Source of the DNA: Mucilaginibacter hurinus
Lineage (GTDB): Bacteria > Bacteroidota > Bacteroidia > Sphingobacteriales > Sphingobacteriaceae
Reading direction: 5' to 3'
Assembly (NCBI RefSeq): GCF_003324525.1
Contig: NZ_QGDC01000001.1
Span: forward strand, 620,001-684,000
DNA: 64,000 nucleotides
Position 1 is the stretch's first letter, and each line of letters starts with the position of its first letter. The position numbers and the translations under genes were made by a program. Of the stretch, positions 15,309 through 25,128 are shown piece by piece. The notes below the pieces were generated by a model that saw only the letters and a list, made by a program, of their open reading frames with translations, made no database searches and was not told the origin of the DNA.

Positions 15309-17671
15309 CTGATCTGGTAGCTCATACCGACCCTGAAATTGAACGGGTCGCCCAAACCTGCAGTTGTGGTGCCCGAACGGCTGCCGGTGAAGTAACGCTT
15401 GTCGGTCAGGTTATAGGCATTGAACTGCACATTACACCTGCCGAATTGATAATTAATGGCCGCGTCCAGGACCGTGTATTCCGGGAAAACGAAGTTCTGG
15501 TTACTCAACTACCCTACCTGGTCGCTGACATAGCGTAATCCTCCGGCGATGCCCAATCCCTTAAAAGTTGTGGCCTGAACGTTATACTTCAGCCAAAGGT
15601 TGGCCATGTTTTTAGGTGCGTTTGCAAAACGGTCCCCCTTTTTGCCATAGGTGCTGGTGCTGACCAATACATGCTCATTATAAGCATACCCGGCTATAAT
15701 ATTGAAATGATCAATGGTACCCGCTAAAGAAATCTCCACCCCGCGGCTGCGCGTGCCGTCGATGGCAGCTTGCCGGTGGGAGTTCTCTTCGGTCGGTGCC
15801 GCAGTTAGGATGTTCGCGTACCTGATCTGGTAAAGCGATACCATCGCTGATAAACGGTTATTGAAAAGATCTGCCTTGGAACCTATTTCATATTGCGTGG
15901 CGTGCCGGTTCGGGAACGGGCCGCCGGACAATACATTGCTGGAGATCTGAGGGTTGAATGACTTTAGGTAAGTTGCATACACCGACAGGTTTCTTAATGG
16001 CAGGTAAACCAAACTTACACGAGGTATCCAACCCGAGGCCTGCATCGCATCACCCTGTTTGTTGTCGCGTGCAGAAAGCGGCGTTTCTTTGCCGTCATAA
16101 TTATCATACCGTAGTGATAGTAGTGCTTTTAACCCCTCACTAAAGCTTACCTGGTCCTGCACATAAGCGCCGATCAGGTTGGTAATGCGCTTGTTATCAT
16201 CCGATTCTTCGGCAGGCGCTGCGAAATTCATTTCGTCTTTGCTGTAATCTGGGTTCAGTATGGAGATACGTGTCGATGCTTTGTATTGGTAATCGTTCTT
16301 CGTCCAGCCGTATCGGTTGTAATCAGCGCCAACAACGATCTGATGTCTTAAAAAGCCAGATCTGGCATTGTAGGTGGCATAGGCTGTAGACTGCAGGCTG
16401 AAACGATCTGTTTCCCAATCCTGCAACGCCCGGCTGATCGAATCATTACGTATCCTTCCGACGGGGATATGGTCCCGGTAATCCAGCGTATTCCGAACAG
16501 CACGCTGCACGATCACCAGTTTCAGGTCCTGGCTGAATTGATGGTTAAATGACAGCGTGGCCGAAGAGTTATTGGTCCTGCCGTAATCGCTTGGACTTTG
16601 AATGGTCAGGTTTTCCGAATAATAATTAAAATCGAAAGTACCATCAGCATTAGTGCGGATATAGGTGCCGTTATCATACTGTTGAACGGCTTTTTGACGG
16701 GCATAGTTCACTTCCAGGTTCAACGAAGTACGGTCAGAGAACAGGTAAGTAAGGGAAGGCGCGACAAATATATTTTCCTTGTCCTGATAGTCACGAAAAC
16801 TTTCCGACCGGTCATAACCGATAATGGCGCGGTAAAGCAGTTTTTTATTACGGGTCAGCGGGCCGGTCAGGTCAACTGCTGCGCGCCTAAAGTTCCAACT
16901 GCCGAGCGACAGGTCAACACCTGCACGGCTGACCGGAAGCGGCTTTTTGGTCACGAAGTTGACCACCCCGCCGGGTGAGCCTTCGCTGAAAAGGGCACCT
17001 GAAGGGCCACGAAGCAACTCCACAGATTCCACGTTATAAAGCAAGGGCTGCTGACTCCAAAGGAAAAGGTTACCCCTGATACCGTTATACAACAGGAAAC
17101 TGGCATCATTTGGCGAGTAAGCGGTAAACCCACGCATGGTGTATGAACCATTACCGTTATTGGCTTTCATTCCGGTAAAGTTTCCGGCGATCTCGTTCAG
17201 GGTGAATGCTTGCCGATCCTTGATCACTTCGCCGGTAATGGTTTGCACAGATTGTGGCGTTTCGAGCAAAGAAAGGTCAAGACGGGTAGACGAACCCGAT
17301 CGTTCGTTCCGGTATCGGCTCGCTAATGAAGTTATAATAACCTCTTTGAGTTCATTGCGGCCTTCGGAAAGTTGCAGATCAAGATAGGGATTCTGGCCTG
17401 CCCTGACGATAATATTTTGCTTCAGGGCTGTGTAGCCGACATTGGAAACCGACAATATATAAGTACCGGGAGGGATTGATCCGATCGTAAAGACACCATT
17501 CTCGTTCGTTTTCGAAGCTAATTTAGTGTATTGAAGCTGTACTGTGGCGTCAGCGACCCCTTCGTTCGATGAAGAGACGATACATCCCTGAAGGATGCCG
17601 GCACCATTTTGTGCCAAACATTTGTACATTGGGAGAAATAAGAATGCTATAAAAATGGTATAGAATTTCAT
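15305..17671 (-). pseudogene. TonB-dependent siderophore receptor interrupted by an in-frame stop
   Basis: From ATG 17671 the frame encodes a signal peptide (MKFYTIFIAFLFLPMYKCLA), a carboxypeptidase-like regulatory domain (about 30-115), a plug with SLLETPQSVQTITGEVI and LLRGPSGALFSEGSPGG, and most of a 22-strand barrel typical of FhuE/FpvA-like siderophore receptors. At 15509-15511 a TAG follows YVSDQVG. The same frame continues without any shift for 67 residues through NFVFPEYTVLDAAINYQF and NLTDKRYF to the normal terminal strand ending MSYQIR. One base change therefore separates a full receptor of about 788 residues from a version lacking its last strands. It may be a recent nonsense mutation, a read-through case or a sequencing error. 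Confidence 0.85.
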
Positions 17672-17803
17672 TGGAAATACCTGGTTAGCACAGACATACC
17701 ATACCACGATGTATTCGGGCATAGCAGTGCTGTGATCAAATAATTTATTACAGATCTGTGGCTGCAATGCCTAAAGGCAGCAGCCGGGAATGTGCGGGAA
17801 ATT

Positions 17804-18187
17804 TTAGGCTATCTTAGGTGGCTGAAAGATGGAATAAGAGCGGTTTACGATCAGGGGAGTTGCACTGATCGGGTATTTCAGATGAACTACAAGAGGAGCC
17901 GCCAAAGCGATACGTACAAAAAAAGCCTGACTTGCCTCCTGATAGCTATTTTTTTGGTTTTCTTTCTCTTGCTTTTTCTCCTTCTCCTCGGTCGCCTTGA
18001 TCTTTTTCATCAGGTAACATTTACCATTACAGTGCATCAAGGGCCGCGATCTGTTTTCGCAAAGATTATCGGCTATAAATTTCTGATTGACCTCATACGC
18101 TGCGAAAACGACAAAACGCGAAAAGCCGGAACTGATCAATGCAAAAAGTACAACTATTGCGACAAAGCGTTTAAACATCGGGCGCAA
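17804..18187 (-). CDS. Small secreted or membrane protein upstream of the siderophore receptor
   Basis: A 127-residue protein with an N-terminal hydrophobic signal or anchor (about residues 5-30). A conserved-looking core follows, N-L-C-E-N-R-S-R-P-L-M-H-C-N-G-K-C-Y-L, with three cysteines and a His, then a Lys/Glu-rich stretch (about 65-82) and a second hydrophobic patch. Similar small CNGKCYL proteins occur next to Bacteroidetes TonB receptor genes; the Cys/His set suggests metal contact, but no function is established. It lies 130 bases upstream of the receptor in the same direction. The divergent HTH gene starts 154 bases away. Confidence 0.6.
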   Translation of the reverse strand: MRPMFKRFVAIVVLFALISSGFSRFVVFAAYEVNQKFIADNLCENRSRPLMHCNGKCYLMKKIKATEEKEKKQEKENQKNSYQEASQAFFVRIALAAPLVVHLKYPISATPLIVNRSYSIFQPPKIA

Positions 18188-18260
18188 AGATATTGAAAAA
18201 TGCGAAGGCTTCCGCGCTCCTGATGATGTTCAAAATGAAATGATCCGTAAAATATTCCCT

Positions 18261-18273
18261 ATCCGACTCGGAT
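18261..18273. promoter_or_regulatory. Palindrome ATCCGACTCGGAT upstream of the HTH gene
   Basis: A 13-bp palindrome 67 bases before the ATG of the excisionase-like gene at 18341. Its reverse complement, ATCCGAGTCGGAT, is found at 38275-38287, 56 bases before the first tra gene. A further half site GTCGGAT follows at 18278-18284. It may be a common operator for element genes. Confidence 0.55.
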
Positions 18274-18340
18274 AAGGTCGGATACGATCGTTAACAAAAA
18301 CCCGCACATTTGCATCAGTTTACCTCAAATGATATGAATT

Positions 18341-18640
18341 ATGGCAGCAGAGATCATAACCAAAGAAGATTTACAGGAGTTTGGACAGCAATTATTAAAT
18401 CAGATCAAGGGTCTGTTAGGCCAGGCTATCGAAGAACCGAAAAAGTGGCTAAAAAGCTACCAGGTTAAAAACATGCTTAAAATTTCGGATAATACATTGC
18501 AGACCCTTCGCGACAACGGAACCATTCCCTTCACCAAGATCGGCGGCATCCTGTATTACAGTATCGACGACATTAACCGTGTATTAAGTGGTGAGGTCAA
18601 AAGCAAAAGGATCAGGATCAAAGCCGAACGGGCCGCGTAA
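18341..18640 (+). CDS. Helix-turn-helix (excisionase-like) DNA-binding protein
   Basis: A 99-residue protein. Residues about 35-85 form the MerR/Xis-like HTH_17 domain: KSYQVKNMLKISDNTLQTL, then GTIPFTKIGGILYYSIDDI. The N-terminal 35 residues are helical. In Bacteroidetes conjugative elements proteins of this kind act as excisionases or as activators of excision and transfer genes. An operator-like palindrome shared with the tra operon lies upstream, and the convergent MBL gene ends 22 bases after its stop. Confidence 0.85.
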   Translation: MAAEIITKEDLQEFGQQLLNQIKGLLGQAIEEPKKWLKSYQVKNMLKISDNTLQTLRDNGTIPFTKIGGILYYSIDDINRVLSGEVKSKRIRIKAERAA

Positions 18641-18662
18641 AACGCGAACAGACTATTCCTTT

Positions 18663-19970
18663 TCATCTGTAGCCGTAAAAAATCGTATAACTGAACAGGG
18701 TTAGTTCATTATTAAGCAGGGTATGATGAGGATTGACACTTCGCAGTAATTTGGTCACTTCCGGGCCGGGGTGATGTTTACGACCGGCACCATGGTTGAT
18801 CACGTAAGCGGGGAAAGTATGCAGCTTGCTTTCCGGTATACCGAACGGCCAGTTCTTATCGGAGCCATGATGCATGACCTGGAAATACGCTACCTCATCC
18901 AGATAAGCATGGTAGTAGTCTTGAAAAAGCTTAAGTTTTTCGCTGGTATTCAATTCAAGATCACCCGTCATGAGCGTTGCATGTTTACGGTCGACCCGGT
19001 ATAAATGCCGCAGGCCGAAATGGTGCCGCTGGAATATCTCATAACCGCCGGGATCCATGGCGAATCGATGAAACACAGCTAAAGAGGTACCGTTCAATTT
19101 TGCGGCGCCGAAGATCCGTTTATAGATCCTGGCGATCTCTTTAATTTGTTTGGCATTGAACAGATCCTGAAAGGTTTTTACGCCTGAGGAGGCATCGCGC
19201 CTGGCATTATCCAGATGATCATCGACCGCTTTCCTGAGCGCTGCTGTTTTTAACTTCAGATCAGCATCTGAACCATCTTCCTCGGACAATGTATAAAACA
19301 GGAACTTATAAAAGGGAGTACGTAACTGGTAGGGTAAATGTCTGACCGTTACCCTTTCAGAACTGATGCTTTCGTCTTCGCTTTTTAGTTGAGCGAAAAA
19401 TTGTTGGTTCAGGTATTCATCCTGCCCGTCATCGTCCCGGTAATGTTCATTTCCCGCTTTGGTCAGTTCCGCCTGTTCTGTATCAAAGCTGCGATCTTCT
19501 TTCGGTACAGGTGCAATGGGGATCCGTTCCTGCAAATTAGTGGCAGTACCTCCGCCAAGCACAACAATGATCTGCCCGATATTAAAGCCTTCGCCAGAAA
19601 AATAAGCGTAAGGATCCTGCATCATTCGGCGGTACTCATCATCATCAGAATCTGACCGCAGGTAAACCATCAGCCGTTGGAACGGATCATAATAAGGGAT
19701 CACCAGGCGATCACAGCGTATGTCTTTCAGCAACTGCGGTATCCCGCTGACATGGTCTCTGTGGAAATGAGAAATGATGCAAACGTTGATCATTTTTTCT
19801 TCCGCTGTTTTTACCGGCCAGCCGGCTATCGCATCACCTAAATAACTTTGTTCAGAATTAGTGCCGCAGTCATAGACGAAGCTGAAGACCCGTTCTTTAT
19901 CATTAAAAAGTTCACCGGTGTAAAAACAGCCTTGCCCTATCGGATGAAAAATAAAATCGCCTTTATACAT
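18663..19970 (-). CDS. MBL-fold metallo-hydrolase (ComEC/Rec2-like)
   Basis: A 435-residue protein with the metallo-beta-lactamase motif SHFHRDHVSG (about residues 66-75), an upstream YDCGTN, and later LMTGDLELN and QVMHHGSDKN, which complete the metal-site ligands in the order seen in ComEC-type hydrolases. A large insertion of about 150 residues lies between the first and last motifs. The upstream gene (19989-21626) encodes a PD-(D/E)XK-like protein 18 bases away in the same direction, so the two probably act together. The substrate could be a nucleic acid or a nucleotide signal. I did not recognise the pair as a named system. Confidence 0.78.
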   Translation of the reverse strand: MYKGDFIFHPIGQGCFYTGELFNDKERVFSFVYDCGTNSEQSYLGDAIAGWPVKTAEEKMINVCIISHFHRDHVSGIPQLLKDIRCDRLVIPYYDPFQRLMVYLRSDSDDDEYRRMMQDPYAYFSGEGFNIGQIIVVLGGGTATNLQERIPIAPVPKEDRSFDTEQAELTKAGNEHYRDDDGQDEYLNQQFFAQLKSEDESISSERVTVRHLPYQLRTPFYKFLFYTLSEEDGSDADLKLKTAALRKAVDDHLDNARRDASSGVKTFQDLFNAKQIKEIARIYKRIFGAAKLNGTSLAVFHRFAMDPGGYEIFQRHHFGLRHLYRVDRKHATLMTGDLELNTSEKLKLFQDYYHAYLDEVAYFQVMHHGSDKNWPFGIPESKLHTFPAYVINHGAGRKHHPGPEVTKLLRSVNPHHTLLNNELTLFSYTIFYGYR

Positions 19971-19988
19971 AGGATTTACTGGTTCAGA

Positions 19989-21626
19989 TTAAAGAATTCT
20001 GTCCAAGTTCGTAAAATAGGGCTGTTCCACCAAAAGCTTTTGGCCATCGGGTAAGGTCAACTCAAATCTTGGGGATGTGTATTCACCGTTCAATAATTGC
20101 CGGAGGTTATGAAGCGTTAAGGTCGGATATACGGCATCATACATATACAGGGTCGGGGCATTGATCAGGAATATCCCCTGTACAGTGTAATCATCCTTGT
20201 CAGCTATCTCGACCTTGTTCACCACCTCCAGGTGGACCAGGATCCTTGCTGTTTCAGCATTGGCAAAGGTGATCTTGTTATTCAGCTGTGTTTCATATTT
20301 TTCTTTAAACACTGTATAATCCCGCTTCCAGTTAAAATAATCAAAGCGGGATTTGTTATGCTTGCACTCTACGATGTATAGAATCTTTCTCTGGGTATCT
20401 GCAAAAACGATATCCATTTCACCGACACCCTGTACATTATTGATTGGGAAATTATCTCCCTTGTGCTGCCTTAAGCTTTTTACGGATTTGTCAAATGGCA
20501 ACTGTGCTACTTTTATTAGTTCAACGGCAGCATTTTCTAAAATATCATCATGGGTATCTTGCAGGTGTTGCACGAACTTTTTAATAGGTTTATGCTGCTT
20601 CCATTCATCTGCTACATGGCCCCATGGCAAAGCATTGGTAGTGAGTGTGCCCAGGCATTCCAGCCAACGGTTGTAACCTGCCATAATGAAAAGTTGGTTG
20701 TCAACATTTACTTCAACCAGCGGCCGGTAGATTATGCGGTTGGTGTCTTGACTCCGCAAGAGGCAGTTCTCAAAACTTAATACGTTTTTCCTACTTACTG
20801 TCAGACCATCATAGAAACTCAGCGCAACGTCCGCCCTTTCGCCAAATTCCTGGCTAATTTCATGATAGAGTTGATCTTTTGAAACCAGTGCGAACCTGAA
20901 ACGGGGGTTATTAATTTGCTGAGCTAAAAACCCGGTCATATTCCCGTATTCCACCCCGACGGTACGCCAAACTTTGATCAGGTCTTCAATCGTATGGTAG
21001 AGGGCTATACTCTGGTCATGTTTAGATATGTCGCCATCCACATAATTGAAGAATGGTTTATAAGCTCCTTCTGTACCAATGCCCAATAAGCCATTCTCAT
21101 CAATCTCAAAATTTATTGATCTTAGGAACAACTGGCTTCGAGCGATCTCCTCACTAATGAATAAGGCATAATAGCCAAGGTATAATAATCTATCGAGAGT
21201 GTCATGATACGCCTCCCGATTTTGAGCGATCTCTGCCATAAAATTAGGATGGCCAGTCAAGTCTACAGTTGTCGATTGTTCAAGGATTATACGTAAAGTT
21301 CTTCTTATACCAGCCAAATCACTTTTATTGATTTCCGGGATATTTTCACCACCAAGCATCGCTCTGTAGAAAACGAAAGTGTTTTCCAATAAATGCTGTG
21401 TGTATAAATAGAAAGATACATGTTTTTCGTTAGCGATAATCCCCATGAATAATTCATCACATTTGACAAATGCCAATTTAAGGGCTTCCTGAACAATGGC
21501 TGCATCTTTTATCTCGCCAACGCCATACGCATTTTTTATCGGCTCGCTGATTCGCGGCCAGTATTCTTCACTGAAATCAAAGCTTAGTGCTGGTATCTCT
21601 AAATTTCTGATGATCTGGACCGGCAT
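19989..21626 (-). CDS. Unknown protein with PD-(D/E)XK-like nuclease motif
   Basis: A 545-residue protein. Residues about 1-300 are helical and unrecognised. At about 405-425 is GEMDIVFADTQRKILYIVE followed by C-K-H, the D-x(n)-E-x-K arrangement of a PD-(D/E)XK nuclease, preceded by a basic stretch. It is the first gene of a two-gene unit with the MBL hydrolase. Upstream, a 160-residue possible regulator is transcribed divergently across 164 bases containing repeated motifs. The layout of regulator, nuclease-like protein and MBL hydrolase suggests a defence or stress module. Confidence 0.6.
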   Translation of the reverse strand: MPVQIIRNLEIPALSFDFSEEYWPRISEPIKNAYGVGEIKDAAIVQEALKLAFVKCDELFMGIIANEKHVSFYLYTQHLLENTFVFYRAMLGGENIPEINKSDLAGIRRTLRIILEQSTTVDLTGHPNFMAEIAQNREAYHDTLDRLLYLGYYALFISEEIARSQLFLRSINFEIDENGLLGIGTEGAYKPFFNYVDGDISKHDQSIALYHTIEDLIKVWRTVGVEYGNMTGFLAQQINNPRFRFALVSKDQLYHEISQEFGERADVALSFYDGLTVSRKNVLSFENCLLRSQDTNRIIYRPLVEVNVDNQLFIMAGYNRWLECLGTLTTNALPWGHVADEWKQHKPIKKFVQHLQDTHDDILENAAVELIKVAQLPFDKSVKSLRQHKGDNFPINNVQGVGEMDIVFADTQRKILYIVECKHNKSRFDYFNWKRDYTVFKEKYETQLNNKITFANAETARILVHLEVVNKVEIADKDDYTVQGIFLINAPTLYMYDAVYPTLTLHNLRQLLNGEYTSPRFELTLPDGQKLLVEQPYFTNLDRIL

Positions 21627-21728
21627 ATATGATTGGTTTTAAGGACATAAAGTTCGGCATTTTTAAGATCACGCGTATAACCACCTATACCTGTTTTAAG
21701 TTCGTTGGTGATAAAAATGCTAAAAAAT

Positions 21729-21783
21729 CCATAAATGGTTTGGATTTAACGACATAATGTCGCAATTTTACTCCCATAAATGG
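21729..21783. promoter_or_regulatory. Direct repeats and palindrome in a divergent promoter region
   Basis: CCATAAATGG occurs at 21729-21738 and again at 21774-21783, flanking the palindrome CGACATAATGTCG (21750-21762). The set ends 7 bases before the 160-residue gene and lies upstream of the nuclease/MBL unit, so it could serve as an operator for both directions. Confidence 0.5.
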
Positions 21784-21790
21784 ATCAGAT

Positions 21791-22273
21791 ATGATTACAA
21801 CGGACGACTTAGGATATTTCAATACCCAGTTCAATGAATTGGGATTGACACCGATCGAATTGGCAAGCCGCCTTAAAACCTGGGGAGATCATCGTTCCTA
21901 CGATGCCATCATCCGTAGTATACAGCGTATGCTATCGGGGGATACGGGTGTATCCGGCGAGATCAAGGTTATCGTCAATATGCTCACCTATCTTCAGCAT
22001 TTGGAAGATGAACAGAATACAGCATTGCAATGGATACAAATGCCGAGTGGTAGCTATACCGGAAAAGCAGGGGATTTTATGCTAACCCTTACACCTCAAT
22101 CCAAGGGCAGATGGCTGATCAGCATTGTCCACCAGCCCTCGGGTTATAGCCACCCGTGGCCATCCTGGCAAAATGATCTTGACTCCGCCAAGCGAAAAGC
22201 CTTATTTTGTTTAGGAGATGCGCGCAGGCATATTTTCGAGTGGCAGCGTGATGAACGTTTACGATCAACCTGA
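21791..22273 (+). CDS. Small protein with possible HTH N terminus
   Basis: A 160-residue protein of unknown family. Residues about 5-75 look like a lambda-repressor-type helical domain (LGLTPIELASRLKTWGDHRS, then IIRSIQRMLSGD). The C-terminal half is Trp-rich with alternating hydrophobic residues. It lies divergent from the nuclease/MBL unit with an operator-like region between, which fits a local regulator. It is followed by a cluster of GC-rich hairpins. Confidence 0.5.
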   Translation: MITTDDLGYFNTQFNELGLTPIELASRLKTWGDHRSYDAIIRSIQRMLSGDTGVSGEIKVIVNMLTYLQHLEDEQNTALQWIQMPSGSYTGKAGDFMLTLTPQSKGRWLISIVHQPSGYSHPWPSWQNDLDSAKRKALFCLGDARRHIFEWQRDERLRST

Positions 22274-22312
22274 TCTCATCGGCCTTGATCGCAGCAGTCC
22301 GTTGATATGGAG

Positions 22313-22405
22313 CGCCCCGTGTTTTCACCATTCCTCAAACATCACAGCGAATACACGGGGCGAAACGGGGCGGGCGTATGCCCGCCCGCCGGACATTTCC
22401 GGCGG
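22313..22405. terminator. Cluster of GC-rich hairpins between convergent genes
   Basis: Three inverted repeats lie in the 145-base gap between convergent genes: CGCCCCGTGT (22313-22322) with its complement at 22353-22362; GGGCGGGC (22368-22375) with GCCCGCCC (22380-22387); and CCGCCGGA (22386-22393) with TCCGGCGG (22398-22405). No T-run follows, so transcript-end stabilisation or bidirectional termination is inferred from position. Confidence 0.5.
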
Positions 22406-22418
22406 GTCGGCTATGAGA

Positions 22419-23231
22419 TCAGGCTACCTTTAACGGCTGTGTCCTAAAATCTGCAAGGTTTAAGAAAAAACCTCTGTTGAATAGAATACCCTCACGGAAC
22501 ATTTGCCATAACAAGGAAGCCCCGCAGTTGGCCAATGCTGAATTGATAAACAAATCCTGTTTGCTTAATGCTTCGGCTAAACTGCAACTCGGCGTTTCGT
22601 CGGCATCTTCGGAAGCCTCCAATAAATCTTTGTATTCATCGGTCACTAAAGGCAATATCTCGACGGGGCGGTATTGTTCCGAAGCGGGTTGTCTGATCTT
22701 TTCGAGGGTGGATAAGATCACCTGTCCGCTCGAACGGCTGTTACCGAAATCAAGCCAGTATTTAACACGGTTGCGACCGCTGTAGTGGTTGGTCAGTTGT
22801 TGCAGTATCTCTGCGATCTCATAACGGGCGGCTACGGTATCTACGCAGGAAATGGTAATGATTGCGCTTGCCAAATCCATATTATTCAATGAACTCTTAT
22901 CATAACGCATAGTTTCGGCTTTCCAGTTCGTCCCAAAAAAACGATTGATGCGGTTGATTAATGCGACCGCTTTGTATTGTCCAAGTTCGGCGGTGGTAAA
23001 CAACTGCCTGCCGAGGTTGGCGGTATCTACTATATCATTATCAAATACCCTGACAAAGATACCTGCATGACCTAAAGCGGTCAACGCATGGTTCATGCGT
23101 GCAAGGGCGGTTAATAACTGCCCACCTGTGCCACCTGCACCGATTAAGTTAATAGTAACAGGATTATAGGGTTGTAACAATTCCTTTTGAACGATATGCA
23201 CAGCAGTTTTTTTCACTTTTTGCTTTTTCAT
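22419..23231 (-). CDS. PRTRC system ThiF-family protein
   Basis: A 270-residue E1-like/ThiF-fold protein. The nucleotide-binding loop is INLIGAGGTGGQLLTAL (about residues 24-40), followed by VFDNDIVDTANLGRQLF, the usual acidic and Arg residues of the adenylating site. PRTRC systems are gene sets on plasmids and conjugative elements, named for ParB-related, ThiF-related and cysteine-containing members; their biochemical role is not established. It overlaps protein B by 4 bases and is the last gene of this minus-strand module. Confidence 0.85.
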   Translation of the reverse strand: MKKQKVKKTAVHIVQKELLQPYNPVTINLIGAGGTGGQLLTALARMNHALTALGHAGIFVRVFDNDIVDTANLGRQLFTTAELGQYKAVALINRINRFFGTNWKAETMRYDKSSLNNMDLASAIITISCVDTVAARYEIAEILQQLTNHYSGRNRVKYWLDFGNSRSSGQVILSTLEKIRQPASEQYRPVEILPLVTDEYKDLLEASEDADETPSCSLAEALSKQDLFINSALANCGASLLWQMFREGILFNRGFFLNLADFRTQPLKVA

Positions 23232-23977
23232 CGGATGATCTGTTTAAGGGTTAAATGATTATTCAGCAGTTCCGCTTGCGGAAACGGTTCGGCTTTACCT
23301 GCGAGGGAACGCCACAAATCGGTCGTATTCGTTTTGGTACTGTTGTTCCCGCTGATGGAATGGCTGAAATTGCTGTTAAAAAAATAGCGTTCCCAAGTGG
23401 CCATAAAATCCTCCAAACAGGTGGATCTGCCGATATTGATCTGTACCGTACCCATGCACACCTGACCATTTCCATAAATGTTCAGATAGGGTGCGTGGCA
23501 AAGTTTAGTATGCTCATTGGGTTTGCTTTTGCCCTTTAAGCCATAAACATGCAAGGTATCAGCATTGGCTTTCCAAAGCATCGCAGGTATATGGTATTTC
23601 CCTGATGGTATATTCAATCCATCAATAAAAAACAAGTTTACTGCCTGTGGCGGGGTGTACCAAACAGCAAAACCGTTAGCTTGCTGATTGACATACAAAA
23701 CTTTGTTAGGTAATAAACCCTTACTTTTTAAGTAGGTGTCCTGCAATTCTTGTGAGGTCTGCAAAAGGGCATGTAAAGCAGTCATTTCCTTTAAGGTAAA
23801 AGGATGCGCATTTATAGGGCGACCATCTTTTCCAATGTCGTAGCTTTCCACATAGATCTGCGTTTCCTGTTCTTTGCGCTGAAACTGGTTAATTTCCTGT
23901 TCTTCGTTGTGCCGGTATATCAGCAGGGCTTTAAAAGGTTCAAAGCCACTGTTAAACTGTTCCGTGATATTTTTCAT
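23228..23977 (-). CDS. PRTRC system protein B
   Basis: A 249-residue protein matching PRTRC protein B in size and in the conserved segments ADTLHVYGLKG, LCHAPYLNIYGNGQVCMGT and TCLEDFMATWERYFFNSNFSH. No catalytic motif is evident. Its start overlaps the end of protein F by 26 bases and its stop overlaps the ThiF start by 4, so translation of the three is coupled. Confidence 0.82.
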   Translation of the reverse strand: MKNITEQFNSGFEPFKALLIYRHNEEQEINQFQRKEQETQIYVESYDIGKDGRPINAHPFTLKEMTALHALLQTSQELQDTYLKSKGLLPNKVLYVNQQANGFAVWYTPPQAVNLFFIDGLNIPSGKYHIPAMLWKANADTLHVYGLKGKSKPNEHTKLCHAPYLNIYGNGQVCMGTVQINIGRSTCLEDFMATWERYFFNSNFSHSISGNNSTKTNTTDLWRSLAGKAEPFPQAELLNNHLTLKQIIR

Positions 23978-25126
23978 GGTCGTATTGGTCTAATAGATCC
24001 CTTAATCTTTCGATCAAGCCAAAAAGCCGTGTTTCAAAATCAAAATCTACTTTTTGCGGGTCGGGTAGCGTATCAAAAAAATGTACGGCGGTGGGTTCAT
24101 CCTGTACAGGTCTTTCCTGAAAACTACAATTGATCATTTCCATGAGTTCGTCCTGAAAACAATCCCTGTCACTCCAGTAAAAATGGGTGTATTCTTCAAC
24201 CCTGATACGTTCTTCCTCGTAAGGATATACTAAATCGGGGTGGATACCATCTGAAATTGAGCGGTTCGGGTACTGGCGATAAAGCTGTAAAAACTCGATG
24301 GCCAAAAGTTCCCATTCCAGTTCATGTTTATCCCGATGATGGTAGTTCAGCACGATCTCTTCCATGCGGGTTAACCACGCAGGGTTTTTAATGACAGGCA
24401 TGATGTGACCACCTGCCCTACGCATTTCATAGATCGTATCTTCCTGCTGTTTGCGCCAACCCTTTTCTTCCTCGTCCGTGTTACCCTCGTCCTCCGCTTC
24501 GTATATCCATTGTTCCAACGTATCGTATTGGTAATCCAAGAATGTACCGCTTTCCGCATAGAACGGAATTTCTACCACTTGGTGCAGGTAAGCGAAAATG
24601 ACCGTCACCAGTTCGGTGATGCGTTCCTTTTCGGCAGTTTGCGACCAATTCCAGTACGCCCTCACAGGAATATAAAACAGGCAGTTACTCAAATCAAAAG
24701 TTTTGATGACAGAAAGTACCGCTTTTTTCCTTTTGTCCTGTAAAATCTGACAATGAAAATTGGGGTCAATGGCGCTCACCTGTTTGGCGACCACCTCCCA
24801 CGTATCGTAAATGTTTTGCGGAAATGGCAGGTCTGTTTGCGGAACGGATAATTGAAAATAAGCGCAGAGATTGGCAAGAGAGTAAAAATACTCCCTTGCT
24901 ATCCTGTCCCTGTTCCCGCTGAATGCCCAAAACGGTTCAAAGCTATGGTTCAAAAAACCATTTCCGTTAGCCCTGCGGGTGCGCTTCGTAAAGGGTTGCG
25001 CCTTACCTCGTCCGCATCGCGCAGGCGGTCTAACCTGACCGCCAATTCTCCGAACAACTGCTGTATTTTCCATTGGTCGTTATGGGTGTTGATTTTTATT
25101 ACTCGGTTCTTTACGTTCTTTTTCAT
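23952..25126 (-). CDS. PRTRC system protein F, with apparent frameshift
   Basis: The long frame runs from 25073, but its first 40 residues (GGQVRPPARCGRGKAQPF and similar) look like out-of-frame translation. Another frame starts at ATG 25126, two bases after protein C, with natural-looking sequence MKKNVKNRVIKINTHND and QLFGELAVRLDRLRDADEV, and stops at TGA 24950-24952 immediately after a run of six T. A -1 slip there (or one missing T) joins it to the long frame at L-N-H-S-F-E-P-F-W, giving a protein of about 391 residues. The cause may be programmed frameshifting, a mutation or a base-call error in the homopolymer. The PRTRC F assignment rests on position between C and B. Confidence 0.65.
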
Positions 25127-25128
25127 GG

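Noticed and set aside
15305..15508. Separate 67-residue gene downstream of the TonB receptor
   Set aside because: It is the same frame as the receptor after one TAG and encodes the last barrel strands; it is the tail of the interrupted gene.
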